Assembly (NCBI GenBank): GCA_030666935.1
Contig: DAOUWX010000013.1
Coordinates: 1-19,404, forward strand
Source of the DNA: Atribacterota bacterium
Lineage (GTDB): Bacteria > Atribacterota > Phoenicimicrobiia > Phoenicimicrobiales > Phoenicimicrobiaceae
Direction of reading: 5' to 3'
DNA: 19,404 nt
Under the pieces are notes generated by a model. The model was not told the origin of the DNA and ran no database searches. It saw nothing but the letters and a program-made list of their open reading frames with translations. Shown in pieces: positions 6,700 to 14,965 of this stretch. Made by a program: the position numbers and the translations under genes. Each line of letters opens with the position of its first letter. Positions within the stretch are counted from its first letter, which is position 1.

Positions 6700-7809
6700 T
6701 TAACAAATTCGTAGTGTAGTAGTAGGATCGAAAAAATAAAAACGATTATTTCTTAATTCAAGCCCTACAGTACTATTTAATTCCGGTCTCTGATCAGAGG
6801 ATATTTTTGCTTTAACTTCTATTGAATCAGTTTCTACTGTTATAATCGAGATCTGGCCAATAGTCTCTACACGCACTACTTTTCCCTGTATATGTGTATG
6901 CTCATCCTTAGTCTCTGGTTGGGTTAGGCTTATATCCACCGGACGAATACCTATCTTTAGTTTTGAATTTATTCCCTTCGTTTTCAACAACTTTTGATCC
7001 TCAGCTCTTATTAAAACTTTTTGGGATGTACCGGTAAATGTATATTCCCCATTCCCCTGATATTCAGCGTCAAATATGTTCATAGGTGGCTTGCAAATAA
7101 AAGTTGCTACATATAAATTTATTGGATTATTATAAACATCATCAGGTTTACCAATTTGTTCAATATTTCCTTTATTCAGGACACAAATTCTATCTGCCAT
7201 AGAAAGTGCTTCTATTTGGTCCGGTGTAGCATATAAAGTAGTTATTCCTTTTTTTAATTGAATTTTTTTAAGTTCAGAATGCATTCGATGTCTTAGCTTT
7301 GCATCCAGATGAGCAATGGGTTCATCTAAAAGATAGATTTTCGGCTCACGTACCAATGTCCGTCCAAGTGCCACTCTTTGCTTTTGCCCTCCTGACAATT
7401 CGTTTGGATAACGATAAAGTAACTCCCCGATATCTAACATATTAGCAATTTCCTTAACTCTTCCTTCTTTTTCCTTTTTGGAATATTCCATTTTTCTGAT
7501 AGGGGATTCTAAGGGAAACATTAAATTTTGGAAAACAGTCATAAATGGATAGAGAATATAATTTTCAAATGCTATAGACGTATCACGTTGCTGGGGGAAA
7601 AATTGCGTTATATCTTTATCATCCAGAATAACCTTACCACTATCCGCTTCCTCTATCCCCGAAATTATATTAATAATTGTAGATTTCCCTGCTCCCGAAG
7701 CACCAAATAAAACAAACAATTCACCCTCCGTAAGTTCTAAATTTACATTATTTAGCGCTATTATATTGCCAAACTTCTTATTAATATTAATTAATTGTAG
7801 TTTTGCCAT
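6700..7809 (-). CDS. ABC importer ATPase, second subunit with altered H-loop (MalK/UgpC-like)
   Basis: A 369-residue cytoplasmic ATPase of the carbohydrate importer class, with an N-terminal nucleotide-binding domain and a C-terminal OB-fold domain from about 240. Walker A is GASGAGKST (36-44), the signature is LSGGQ (138-142) and Walker B is YLLDEP (159-164). Two key positions differ from the norm: the Q-loop has Glu82 (AFENY) where Gln is usual, and the H-loop reads YATPDQ, with Pro196 where the switch histidine is expected. It would therefore be a weak or inactive half-site paired with the ATPase encoded just upstream. Two different ATPases are also known for the rhizobial glycerol importer GlpS/GlpT. 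AGGAG precedes the ATG; it is the last gene of the importer operon. Confidence 0.9.
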   Translation of the reverse strand: MAKLQLININKKFGNIIALNNVNLELTEGELFVLFGASGAGKSTIINIISGIEEADSGKVILDDKDITQFFPQQRDTSIAFENYILYPFMTVFQNLMFPLESPIRKMEYSKKEKEGRVKEIANMLDIGELLYRYPNELSGGQKQRVALGRTLVREPKIYLLDEPIAHLDAKLRHRMHSELKKIQLKKGITTLYATPDQIEALSMADRICVLNKGNIEQIGKPDDVYNNPINLYVATFICKPPMNIFDAEYQGNGEYTFTGTSQKVLIRAEDQKLLKTKGINSKLKIGIRPVDISLTQPETKDEHTHIQGKVVRVETIGQISIITVETDSIEVKAKISSDQRPELNSTVGLELRNNRFYFFDPTTTLRIC

Positions 7810-7857
7810 TATTCCTCTCCTCTGGTTACCTGTAAAATATTTATTAATTGAAATTAT

Positions 7858-8958
7858 TCACTCATTAAAAATATTGTACCCACTCTCTGTATCAAAGAAA
7901 TGTAACTTTCTTTGATCAAAAGTTACATAAATTTTCTGCCCAATTTTTAATTTTAAATCTTGCATTAACTGCGCAAAGAAAAGTTCTCCCTCGCTGAGTT
8001 TCATAATTATGGTAGTGGAATCACCTTTTCGTTCGACAAAATCAACCTCCATCGCAGTGCTGCCGGGGTTTTCAGTTAAACTAACCGCCACATCCTCAGG
8101 GCGTATCCCCATTTTTAATTTTTTTCTACCACTGTATGTCAAAAAAGTCTTCTCTAATACCTTATCAAGGTTGAAAACAAATTTTGATGATTTAATAATA
8201 TATTTATCCTCTTCCCTTACTAATTCACAAAAAATGAAATTCATTGGCGGTTCTCCGATAAAACCTGCAACAAATTCATTACTTGGATTATTATATATAT
8301 CCAAAGGTTTTGCTATTTGTTGTATGCGGCCTTTATCCATTATAAGAATACGATCCGACATAGACATAGCCTCCTCTTGATCATGAGTAACATATATTGT
8401 AGTCATGCCAAGATCATCAATTTTTCTTTTCAGTTCATCCTTCATCTTTTCACGAAGACTAGTATCTAGATGGGAAATGGGCTCATCCATAAGCATTACG
8501 GCAGGATCTCTAATAATTGCCCGTCCTATTGAAACTCTTTGCATTTCTCCACCACTTAATTTTTTCACGTTATGGTGGGAAATATCTTCTAGATTTAAAA
8601 AATTTATAGCTCCTTTGACCTTTTGATCAATGTCTTTTTCGGACACTTTTCTTATCCTAAGTGGAAAGGCTATATTTTCATAAACTGAGAGGTTAGGGTA
8701 CAAAGCCCAATTTTCAAATACCAGCGCAATATTTCTCTCAGAAGGTCTCAATTTATTTACGCAACGATCATTAAAATAAATCTCACCTCTACTAACTTCT
8801 TCCAAACCTGCAATCATACGCAGCGTGGAAGATTTGCCACATCCGGAAGGTCCAAGGATGGAAAAAAACTCTCCATCCCTACATTCCCAAGAAGCATCTA
8901 GCACTGCTTCTACAGAACCGTATAACTTGTATACATTGCGAAATTCAATTTTACTCAT
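7858..8958 (-). CDS. ABC importer ATPase, first subunit (MalK/UgpC-like)
   Basis: A 366-residue ATPase that drives uptake of the ligand delivered by the binding protein. Walker A is GPSGCGKSS (36-44), the signature is LSGGE (134-138) and Walker B is MLMDEP (155-160). The H-loop YVTHDQEEAM is canonical with His192. The Q-loop carries Glu82 (VFENW) in place of Gln, as in its partner. A C-terminal regulatory OB-fold domain follows from about 240, including GIRPEDVAV. The gene begins 82 bases after the second permease and is followed after 48 bases by the second ATPase. The two are clearly divergent and look like the two halves of a heterodimer. Confidence 0.92.
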   Translation of the reverse strand: MSKIEFRNVYKLYGSVEAVLDASWECRDGEFFSILGPSGCGKSSTLRMIAGLEEVSRGEIYFNDRCVNKLRPSERNIALVFENWALYPNLSVYENIAFPLRIRKVSEKDIDQKVKGAINFLNLEDISHHNVKKLSGGEMQRVSIGRAIIRDPAVMLMDEPISHLDTSLREKMKDELKRKIDDLGMTTIYVTHDQEEAMSMSDRILIMDKGRIQQIAKPLDIYNNPSNEFVAGFIGEPPMNFIFCELVREEDKYIIKSSKFVFNLDKVLEKTFLTYSGRKKLKMGIRPEDVAVSLTENPGSTAMEVDFVERKGDSTTIIMKLSEGELFFAQLMQDLKLKIGQKIYVTFDQRKLHFFDTESGYNIFNE

Positions 8959-9040
8959 CTTTTTATTACCCCATTAACAAAATTCATTATTAAAAATATG
9001 ATTTTTATTTTTTAAAATATTTTTTAAAAATACTATACTT

Positions 9041-9916
9041 TTAGCGTTTCACAGCTGCACCGGTAATAGTTTTCAACATAGTATTGGAAAATAGGAAGAC
9101 TACAATATAGATCGGTATTATGCCTACCAATGCTCCCGCTGACATTTGACCAAATTGTACACCATGCTGCCCCACAAATTGCGAAACACCTACCGGGAAT
9201 GTCATGGATTTAGGACTATAGGTCAGTATTAATGCAAATAAAAATTCAGACCACGAAAGCAAAAAACATATTACAGCAGCAGATATTACTCCAGGTTTAA
9301 TCATAGGTAAAACTATTTTAAATAGAGTTCTAAATTTACTATAACCATCTACCCAGGCAGCCCTCTCTACCTCTTCTGGTAATCTACGTATATGGCCTTC
9401 AATAAGCCAAACTGCGATCGGCATATTTAACAGCATGTGCACCATACTCAAACCTATCATATTATCAGCTAACCCAAGAATCCTAATCATACTGAAAATA
9501 TACAGACTAACTACAATAGGTGGCATTATATACGTCCCAAGTATCAACATGGGAAGTAAAGGACCACCTGTACCAAAACGATTAATCGAGTAACTCGCCA
9601 TCAATGCAACTATCATAACCAAGAATGTACTAATAGACGCCACAACTACTGAGTTAAATATGTATTTAATTATAGGTACACTTTCGAAAGTTCTCACCCA
9701 GTTTAATGTTGTAAATCCACTTTTAGGAAACAAAGCCCCCGACATACGAACTTCTAGCGGCATCTTCATTGAAGTTATAAACATAAAAAATATAGGGGTT
9801 AAAATAAACAACATGAATAGAGCGAGAATGATGAAATATATTATTTTCCCTTTAAACATATTATTGTTTACTCTTTTTTTTATCGTTTTCGAGTTTGATA
9901 CAATTTTATTTTCCAT
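9041..9916 (-). CDS. ABC sugar importer permease, MalG/UgpE type
   Basis: A 291-residue inner-membrane protein with about six hydrophobic segments; the first spans about 25-48. The cytoplasmic coupling loop is RRLPEEVERAAWVDGYS (177-193), ending in the conserved Gly, the EAA motif that docks to the ATPase. It ends in a short basic tail (TGAAVKR). With the upstream MalF-type protein it forms the translocation channel. Its ATG lies eight bases after the stop of that gene; the AAGGGGG ribosome site is inside the end of that gene, 13 bases away, so translation is probably coupled. Substrate specificity cannot be read from it. Confidence 0.93.
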   Translation of the reverse strand: MENKIVSNSKTIKKRVNNNMFKGKIIYFIILALFMLFILTPIFFMFITSMKMPLEVRMSGALFPKSGFTTLNWVRTFESVPIIKYIFNSVVVASISTFLVMIVALMASYSINRFGTGGPLLPMLILGTYIMPPIVVSLYIFSMIRILGLADNMIGLSMVHMLLNMPIAVWLIEGHIRRLPEEVERAAWVDGYSKFRTLFKIVLPMIKPGVISAAVICFLLSWSEFLFALILTYSPKSMTFPVGVSQFVGQHGVQFGQMSAGALVGIIPIYIVVFLFSNTMLKTITGAAVKR

Positions 9917-9924
9917 TGTTCGCG

Positions 9925-10812
9925 TTATTCCCCCTTTAAAGCTTTTTTATGTATAGTGGTAATCGACATAGCCACCACACTTATAGTAAGTAAAACAATT
10001 ATACTTAGTGCTCCTCCGTAACCGGTATTGAACATCTTGAACACAACACGATAGATGTAAAAAGATGTCACTTGAGTTCTTATTCCCGGACCACCATATG
10101 TAAGCATATAAACTAAATCAAAAACTTTAAGAGCTATTAAAAATTTGAAAAGAAAGATAATAATTATATTAGGCAAGACCATTGGCAAGGTTAATCTTCT
10201 AAAAACCTGCCAGGGACTGGCACCATCCACATCAGCGGCTTCATAGGGCTCTTTAGGCAATAATTGAAAAACAGATAAGGACAACAAAAAACAAAATGGA
10301 GTCCACTGCCAAATATCAGTAAACATAATTGCTGGCATTGCCAGGTCATTCTCACCTAAAAAAGCAACTACTCTCTGGAATATCCCCCATTTATACATAT
10401 AGTGATTGATTAAACCAGAGTTCGGATCGTAAATTAACTTCCATATCATAGCTGTGGCCACGGGTGGAGTAAAAAGAGGAAGCAGCGATAATGTACTCAA
10501 TAATATCGCAGTTCCTTTTGATTTAATTTTTATGACAATGAACGCCAAAGTAAATCCCAAAAAAATTTCAATAGCAGAAACAGCAAAAGCAAACCATAAA
10601 GTATTAAATATTGATTGCTTAAAAATATTATCCTGGAATGCTTGCTTATAATTAGCAAATCCTATAAAGTTCTGAAAAGCCCTGGCTATTGTTGAATCAG
10701 TTAAACTTATCCCAAAAACATAAATCAAAGGTGTAATTGTTACCACTAACATCATTAGAATAATCGGAACTATCATTAAGGTTGGAGTATTTTTTTCTAT
10801 ATTTATTTTCAC
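9925..10812 (-). CDS. ABC sugar importer permease, MalF/UgpA type (GTG start)
   Basis: A 295-residue inner-membrane protein with about six hydrophobic segments and the coupling loop EPYEAADVDGAS near 188-199. I place the start at a GTG at 10812, giving MKINIEKNTPTL, because a good AAGGAG site lies six bases upstream. An in-frame ATG at 10896 would add 28 residues, has no comparable ribosome site and falls inside a strong stem-loop. The gene follows the binding protein by 118 bases and is tightly coupled to the MalG-type gene. Together they form the channel of a carbohydrate uptake (CUT1-like) transporter. Confidence 0.9.
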   Translation of the reverse strand: MKINIEKNTPTLMIVPIILMMLVVTITPLIYVFGISLTDSTIARAFQNFIGFANYKQAFQDNIFKQSIFNTLWFAFAVSAIEIFLGFTLAFIVIKIKSKGTAILLSTLSLLPLFTPPVATAMIWKLIYDPNSGLINHYMYKWGIFQRVVAFLGENDLAMPAIMFTDIWQWTPFCFLLSLSVFQLLPKEPYEAADVDGASPWQVFRRLTLPMVLPNIIIIFLFKFLIALKVFDLVYMLTYGGPGIRTQVTSFYIYRVVFKMFNTGYGGALSIIVLLTISVVAMSITTIHKKALKGE

Positions 10813-10864
10813 TTCGAACTCCTTTTTAAATACTACGATAAGAATTATCACATAATTTGTATTA

Positions 10865-10907
10865 AGAGATGGGACATGAAATCTGAAAAACATCATATCC
10901 CATCTCT
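10865..10907 (-). other. Strong stem-loop between binding-protein and permease genes
   Basis: AGAGATGGGA (10865-10874) and TCCCATCTCT (10898-10907) pair perfectly over 10 bp. Inside, after one mismatch, ATGA (10876-10879) pairs with TCAT (10893-10896), leaving a 13-base loop. It begins 23 bases after the binding protein stop. There is no T-tract after it, so it is not a classic terminator. Stem-loops at this place in other sugar ABC operons, such as malE-malF, protect the binding-protein mRNA and lower permease expression; the same role is inferred here. Confidence 0.7.
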
Positions 10908-10930
10908 ACTAACTTTTTCTAAAATATTTA

Positions 10931-12229
10931 TTAATTTTTAAGGATTTCTTCCCATGCTTTCTGAGTATCATCCAGTGCCTGTTGGGGAGATTTATCACCA
11001 CTTAGCGCCAGTGATAAATTATCAGTAAGTGGTTCTTGTAATTCAAACCACAAAGCACTTCTAGGCCAAAAAACCGCATGCTGATGTGCTTTCCTAATTG
11101 CATCCACTACTTCTTGGCTAACAAAATCAACAAATCCTGGATTATCGAGCGTAGACCATCTAACAGGATCAAGGCCACCTACTACTACGTTTAAATCCAA
11201 ACAAACATCGGGGCGAGCAGCAAATTCCATGAATGCTATTGCAATTTCTTCATTTTTTGATAAAGTAGAAACACCAAGTCCCCAGCCAGCATTCGCTGGA
11301 GCTATTGTCTGACCTTTCGGTCCGGGACCCTTTGGACATGGTACAGCTCCCCATTGACCAACAATAACTGATTCTTCCGGATTGTCAGACATCGCGCCCA
11401 TATCTGTCCAAAATTCAGTCATTGCAATCTTACCACTTGTCCAACCAGACATCAACTCATCAAAATGGACTGCGGTTGGTTTCGAATAGGCATATTTACC
11501 CTGTTCTACCAAACCCTCCAAGGCTGCAACTGCTTCAGGACTATTTACAGCCGGTTTATCATTGGAGTCAAAGAAACTACCACCGTAACTGCCAAGGCGA
11601 CTAAGAAATGCGCCAACCAGCACTAAAGGATCCTTAGCACCCATAATACCGCACCCGTAAACATTATTGCCCTTCTCGCCTTCTGTTATTATCTTGGCAC
11701 ATTCCAGGTATTCGTCCCAGGTCGCCGGTGGATTTAGGTTGTACTTCTCAAAAATAGGTTTGAGATACCAAAGTAACCAAAGATCACCATCGTAAGGAAC
11801 TCCGTAGCGCTTTCCATCCATTAAAGTATATGCATCAACAAAAGCTTCCATGTAATCATCAAAATCCAATTCATCTGCCTTGCTGTTCCACCAGCCTGTT
11901 ACATCTGCTAAAACATTATTCTCAATCAGTGTACCAAGGCCGATGTACCAGTATTCAATAACATCGAAATGTCCTACTCCTGAGGTTACATCTAAAACGG
12001 GTTTTTCAATACAATTAGGTAAAGGTACCGCAGTGATATTAACCTTACAGCCGGTTTCCTCTTCAAACATTCCTGCTAAAGTGGTACCAGCGACAACATG
12101 TGGCTGAACAGTTAAAAAATTTATCTCTTTCCCGGCATATATCTTATCTGCCGCTCCAACTGTTAGAGCCATTAAAAATAACAGTGCAACTATTAACATA
12201 ATACTTATGCTTAATCTTGTCTTTTTCAT
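10931..12229 (-). CDS. Periplasmic sugar-binding protein of the ABC importer (family 1)
   Basis: A 432-residue extracellular solute-binding protein of the MalE/UgpB type, which captures the substrate and presents it to the permeases. Residues 1-26 form a Sec signal peptide: KKTR, a hydrophobic core, and a VGA-AD cleavage site after Ala26. No lipobox cysteine is present, so the protein should be free in a periplasm, suggesting a diderm cell. The mature part shows GVPYDGDLWLLWY near 140 and PATWDEYLECAKII near 180, familiar in this family. AGGAG precedes the ATG by six bases. It is the first gene of the importer operon, behind a long leader, and is followed by a stabilising stem-loop. Ligand unknown; a sugar, polyol or oligosaccharide is expected. 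Confidence 0.93.
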   Translation of the reverse strand: MKKTRLSISIMLIVALLFLMALTVGAADKIYAGKEINFLTVQPHVVAGTTLAGMFEEETGCKVNITAVPLPNCIEKPVLDVTSGVGHFDVIEYWYIGLGTLIENNVLADVTGWWNSKADELDFDDYMEAFVDAYTLMDGKRYGVPYDGDLWLLWYLKPIFEKYNLNPPATWDEYLECAKIITEGEKGNNVYGCGIMGAKDPLVLVGAFLSRLGSYGGSFFDSNDKPAVNSPEAVAALEGLVEQGKYAYSKPTAVHFDELMSGWTSGKIAMTEFWTDMGAMSDNPEESVIVGQWGAVPCPKGPGPKGQTIAPANAGWGLGVSTLSKNEEIAIAFMEFAARPDVCLDLNVVVGGLDPVRWSTLDNPGFVDFVSQEVVDAIRKAHQHAVFWPRSALWFELQEPLTDNLSLALSGDKSPQQALDDTQKAWEEILKN

Positions 12230-12610
12230 TTTTATCTCCTTTTTATAATTTTTTTATTGATGTTTTTATTCATTTATCTTTTAAATCTAATTTAGGCTAT
12301 TTAAAAACATTCAACACTTTCACAGCTTTCACTTTTCACTTTACATCTATTCGGGATAGCGCAGATATTAACTACCACGAAAACTCAATAAATCTACTAT
12401 AAATAGATCACCCCCCTCTTTTTTAATCAGCTGCAACTATTATTCGGACAATAATACTCTTTCTCTTATTTCATCATTAACTATATTGTGTTGATTATCT
12501 TCTCAATTATATAAGTCAAGAATATTAGGAGAAATTTTCCTTTTGCTTTTTTTCTTTGCAGGTTTATTATTTACCTCTTATTTATTCCTTTTTATATTCC
12601 CAATATGAGC

Positions 12611-12622
12611 TTACCCGGGTAA
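12611..12622. promoter_or_regulatory. Palindrome TTACCCGGGTAA, possible operator in importer leader
   Basis: A perfect 12-base palindrome with a six-base GC core inside very AT-rich DNA, about 65 bases downstream of the predicted transcription start. The position would suit a roadblock or repressor site. Evidence is symmetry and base contrast only. Confidence 0.35.
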
Positions 12623-12694
12623 TAATACATCTGTTATTTTTTACATTCGTCATTTCGTGTACTTTTTATTACATTTTATGTTATTTTATTATCA

Positions 12695-12724
12695 ATAGTA
12701 TCACAATTATTTGTAATTTGTCAA
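12695..12724 (-). promoter_or_regulatory. Sigma70-type promoter for the ABC importer operon
   Basis: On the minus strand a perfect TTGACA (12724-12719) is followed after 18 bases by TACTAT (12700-12695), preceded by TG-like bases (TGTGA). The predicted start is near 12688. It is the best promoter match I found in the window, and lies in the only large gap upstream of the binding protein. The leader would be about 460 bases, unusually long. Confidence 0.55.
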
Positions 12725-12730
12725 TTTTTT

Positions 12731-12744
12731 TGAAAATATTTTCA
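12731..12744. promoter_or_regulatory. Palindrome TGAAAATATTTTCA just upstream of the importer -35 box
   Basis: A perfect 14-base palindrome six bases upstream of the -35 box, immediately followed at 12745-12757 by a second inverted repeat (TTCAA-AAA-TTGAA). The placement fits an activator site or an UP-element-like AT tract. AT-rich palindromes also arise by chance. Confidence 0.35.
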
Positions 12745-12927
12745 TTCAAAAATTGAAGATAAACTCTTAATAATAATTTAGAAATACAATAATACTGAAT
12801 CAACCTACTGAAAGATCATATATTATAAAATATTCACATTAGAAGTTTATCAATTACCAATTAGAAGATCTAATTACACATTATCTAAAAAAAGAAATAG
12901 AAAGAAAATATATCCAAAAATTTCAGG

Positions 12928-12990
12928 TATTGAGAAAACAAGATTCTTTGCTTTAGAAAAATTAGTAAAAAATAAATTACTTTCTCAATA
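12928..12990 (-). other. Long-loop inverted repeat after the SDR gene
   Basis: TATTGAGAAA (minus strand, 12990-12981) and TTTCTCAATA (12937-12928) are perfect 10-bp arms separated by 43 bases, starting seven bases after the SDR stop codon. The loop holds a smaller AGTAA/TTACT hairpin. No clear T-tract follows. It may end or protect the upstream transcript. Chance is possible given the AT content. Confidence 0.4.
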
Positions 12991-12997
12991 AAAATTA

Positions 12998-13765
12998 TTA
13001 ATCCATGTAATAACCACCATTTATATTAATGGTTTCTCCCGTTATGAAAGATGCTCTATCGGATGCAAGAAACATTATCAGACTGGAAATATCTTCTACT
13101 GTTCCAAGTCTTTTAAGAGGAATTATATCAGCAACTTTTTTCTTTTTTTCCTCATCCCAATAACGCATCATCCTGGTCATTATTGCATGAGGAGCTATAG
13201 CGTTACAGGTTATACCAAATGGTCCTAATTCTCTTGCGGTAGAGCGAGTTAAAGTAATAACAGCACCTTTGGAAGCTCCATAAACATTTACGGTAGTATT
13301 ATCTCCTCTCTTACCTGTAATTGAAGCAATATTTACAATTCTGCCGTATTTTTTTACTTTCATTATTGGAGTAATCGCTCTTGTTAAATAGAGAATACTT
13401 TTTAGGTTTATAGCCAGTATTCTATCTATCAATTCATCGTTTGTATCCTCTATACTCCCCGCAACCAACAATCCTGCACTATTTACAACTATATCAACAG
13501 TTCCGAAAACATCTACGGTTCTTTGAACCATTTCATCTATCTTTTTACTGGAAGATACATCGCACTGTGCAGAAATACATTGCTCTCCCATTGCTTGAAT
13601 TTTTTCTTTAACTAAATCAATCCCTTTTTTGTTGATATCGACAGCACATATTTTAGCGCCCTCAGCAGCCATATCAAGTGCCACTCTCCTCCCCATACCA
13701 TCTGCTGCGCCGGTAATAATAGCAACCTTGTCTTTAAAATTTTTTCTTGAATCGTTATTCGTCAT
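12998..13765 (-). CDS. Short-chain dehydrogenase/reductase (SDR, FabG-like)
   Basis: A 255-residue classical SDR, an NAD(P)-dependent oxidoreductase likely acting on a sugar, polyol or keto intermediate. The cofactor motif TGAADGMG lies at 18-25, Asp43 at the end of beta-2 favours NAD(H) over NADP(H), NSAG at 95-98 is intact, and the catalytic set is Ser148, Tyr162 and Lys166 (YGASK). The C-terminus ININGGYYMD is typical of secondary-alcohol dehydrogenases. AAGGAG precedes the ATG by several bases. It follows the zinc dehydrogenase by 64 bases and ends the upstream enzyme operon. A role in fatty acid synthesis is unlikely given the sugar-catabolic neighbours. Confidence 0.92.
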   Translation of the reverse strand: MTNNDSRKNFKDKVAIITGAADGMGRRVALDMAAEGAKICAVDINKKGIDLVKEKIQAMGEQCISAQCDVSSSKKIDEMVQRTVDVFGTVDIVVNSAGLLVAGSIEDTNDELIDRILAINLKSILYLTRAITPIMKVKKYGRIVNIASITGKRGDNTTVNVYGASKGAVITLTRSTARELGPFGITCNAIAPHAIMTRMMRYWDEEKKKKVADIIPLKRLGTVEDISSLIMFLASDRASFITGETININGGYYMD

Positions 13766-13792
13766 ATTTCTCTCCTTTCTAACTACAAAATG

Positions 13793-13822
13793 TATTTATA
13801 TGAAATACGGGAAGTATAAATA
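13793..13822. other. AT-rich inverted repeat between the zinc dehydrogenase and SDR genes
   Basis: TATTTATA (13793-13800) and TATAAATA (13815-13822) are perfect 8-bp arms with a 14-base loop, in the 64-base gap between the two genes. It could be an mRNA stem or a regulator site. Low sequence complexity weakens the case. Confidence 0.3.
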
Positions 13823-13829
13823 TAAATTA

Positions 13830-14876
13830 TTACTTACTTTTGGGTTTTATTATTGCTTTAATTATTTCCTCATTTTTTAAACACTCAAATGCATTCTCTA
13901 TCTTATTTAAACCAAATATATTATTAGTATATTTTTTTACATCTAGCTTTCCTTCTTTAATATATTCAAGTCCCAACCTATTTTGTTTGGCCGTTGAAGC
14001 GTGTACTCCATAAACAGATATTTCTTTATAATGTATAATATTACTATCAATAAACCCCAAAGAATTATCAGGAAGCCCACCAAAGAGACTGATTCTTCCC
14101 AATTTTCCTGTAATTTTCATTGCATCACTTTGTGCAGAACCAACAGAACAGGCAACTATAGTTACATCTGTTCCGTATCCATTAGTTATTTCCATAATTG
14201 AATCATGTAGATTATCTTTTTTGGGATTTATTATTTTTATATCAGGATTATACTCTTTACATTTTTCAGCTCTTGACTCATTTATTTCTATTATTATTAT
14301 TTCTTTAGCTCCCTTTAATCTGGCAAGTTCCACATGCATGTTTCCTATAAAACCGGAACCGAATATTGCAACAGTATTTCCCCTATTTATATTTAAAAAC
14401 TCCTGGGAATTAATAACACAAGCAACGGGTTCGGCTAATACAGCTTCTTCATCAGAAATGCAATCATCAATCTTGTTAAAATTTCTCTGTCTTAATAAAT
14501 CAGAAGGCATTTCCATATATTCTGCAAAGGCCCCATCGTACTGAAAACCAATTGTTTTAAGTTCATCACATAAATTTGTGCGACCGTTTAAGCATAGACG
14601 GCATTTACCGCATCCGATAGCGGGTACAATTTGAATCCTTTCACCGATTGACAGATCTTTAACTTCTTCTCCAACATAAACTATCTCACCTACCACTTCA
14701 TGACCTACTACTCTGGGTGGAGTTATTTTGCTGCTACCAAATCGGTAAGTTCTTAAATCTGTTCCACATATCGAGGAAGCATTTATTTTGATAAGGGCAT
14801 TATTGGGTTTTTTCTTTGGAAATGGAATGTCTTTAAGAAGCAATTCTTTATTCTCTTCGTAGATATATGATAACAT
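13830..14876 (-). CDS. Zinc-dependent medium-chain dehydrogenase (sorbitol/threonine dehydrogenase-like)
   Basis: A 348-residue MDR family enzyme that oxidises a polyol or secondary alcohol with NAD(P)+. Catalytic zinc residues are Cys37 (SICGTD), His59-Glu60 (GHEVVG) and Glu149 (LAEPVAC). The structural zinc lobe is complete with Cys89, 92, 95 and 103. The Rossmann motif GSGFIG lies at 173-178, with an acidic residue after the next strand (IIIIEIN), pointing to NAD. AGGAG precedes the ATG. It sits 89 bases after the 2-hydroxyacid dehydrogenase and 64 before the SDR, so it is part of a run of oxidoreductases after the kinase. The exact polyol cannot be named. Confidence 0.92.
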   Translation of the reverse strand: MLSYIYEENKELLLKDIPFPKKKPNNALIKINASSICGTDLRTYRFGSSKITPPRVVGHEVVGEIVYVGEEVKDLSIGERIQIVPAIGCGKCRLCLNGRTNLCDELKTIGFQYDGAFAEYMEMPSDLLRQRNFNKIDDCISDEEAVLAEPVACVINSQEFLNINRGNTVAIFGSGFIGNMHVELARLKGAKEIIIIEINESRAEKCKEYNPDIKIINPKKDNLHDSIMEITNGYGTDVTIVACSVGSAQSDAMKITGKLGRISLFGGLPDNSLGFIDSNIIHYKEISVYGVHASTAKQNRLGLEYIKEGKLDVKKYTNNIFGLNKIENAFECLKNEEIIKAIIKPKSK

Positions 14877-14965
14877 TTTGATCTCCTAACTTATTTTCAA
14901 AATATAATAGTGATATTAAGTTACACATAACACTTCTTTGATTTTTATAAAAACTATTTTTTTAT

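Larger units (their letters stand above)
12230..12997. other. 768-base non-coding region with importer promoter and leader
   Basis: No convincing gene lies here. Reading on the minus strand it holds, in order, an inverted repeat just after the SDR stop (12928-12990), palindromes, a promoter (12695-12724), and then about 460 bases of AT-rich leader before the binding-protein ATG. The leader contains a GC-rich palindrome at 12611-12622 and a run of AAGTGAAA-like repeats at about 12319-12342. I do not recognise a known riboswitch in it. Confidence 0.6.

Noticed and set aside
12556..12756. 66-codon plus-strand frame in the importer leader
   Set aside because: Hydrophobic low-complexity product from AT-rich sequence, with no ribosome site, overlapping the promoter on the other strand.
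12812..12991. Plus-strand frame of about 60 codons rich in Lys and Arg
   Set aside because: No start codon, a composition expected from AT-rich DNA and no recognised family. It overlaps the inverted repeat after the SDR gene.
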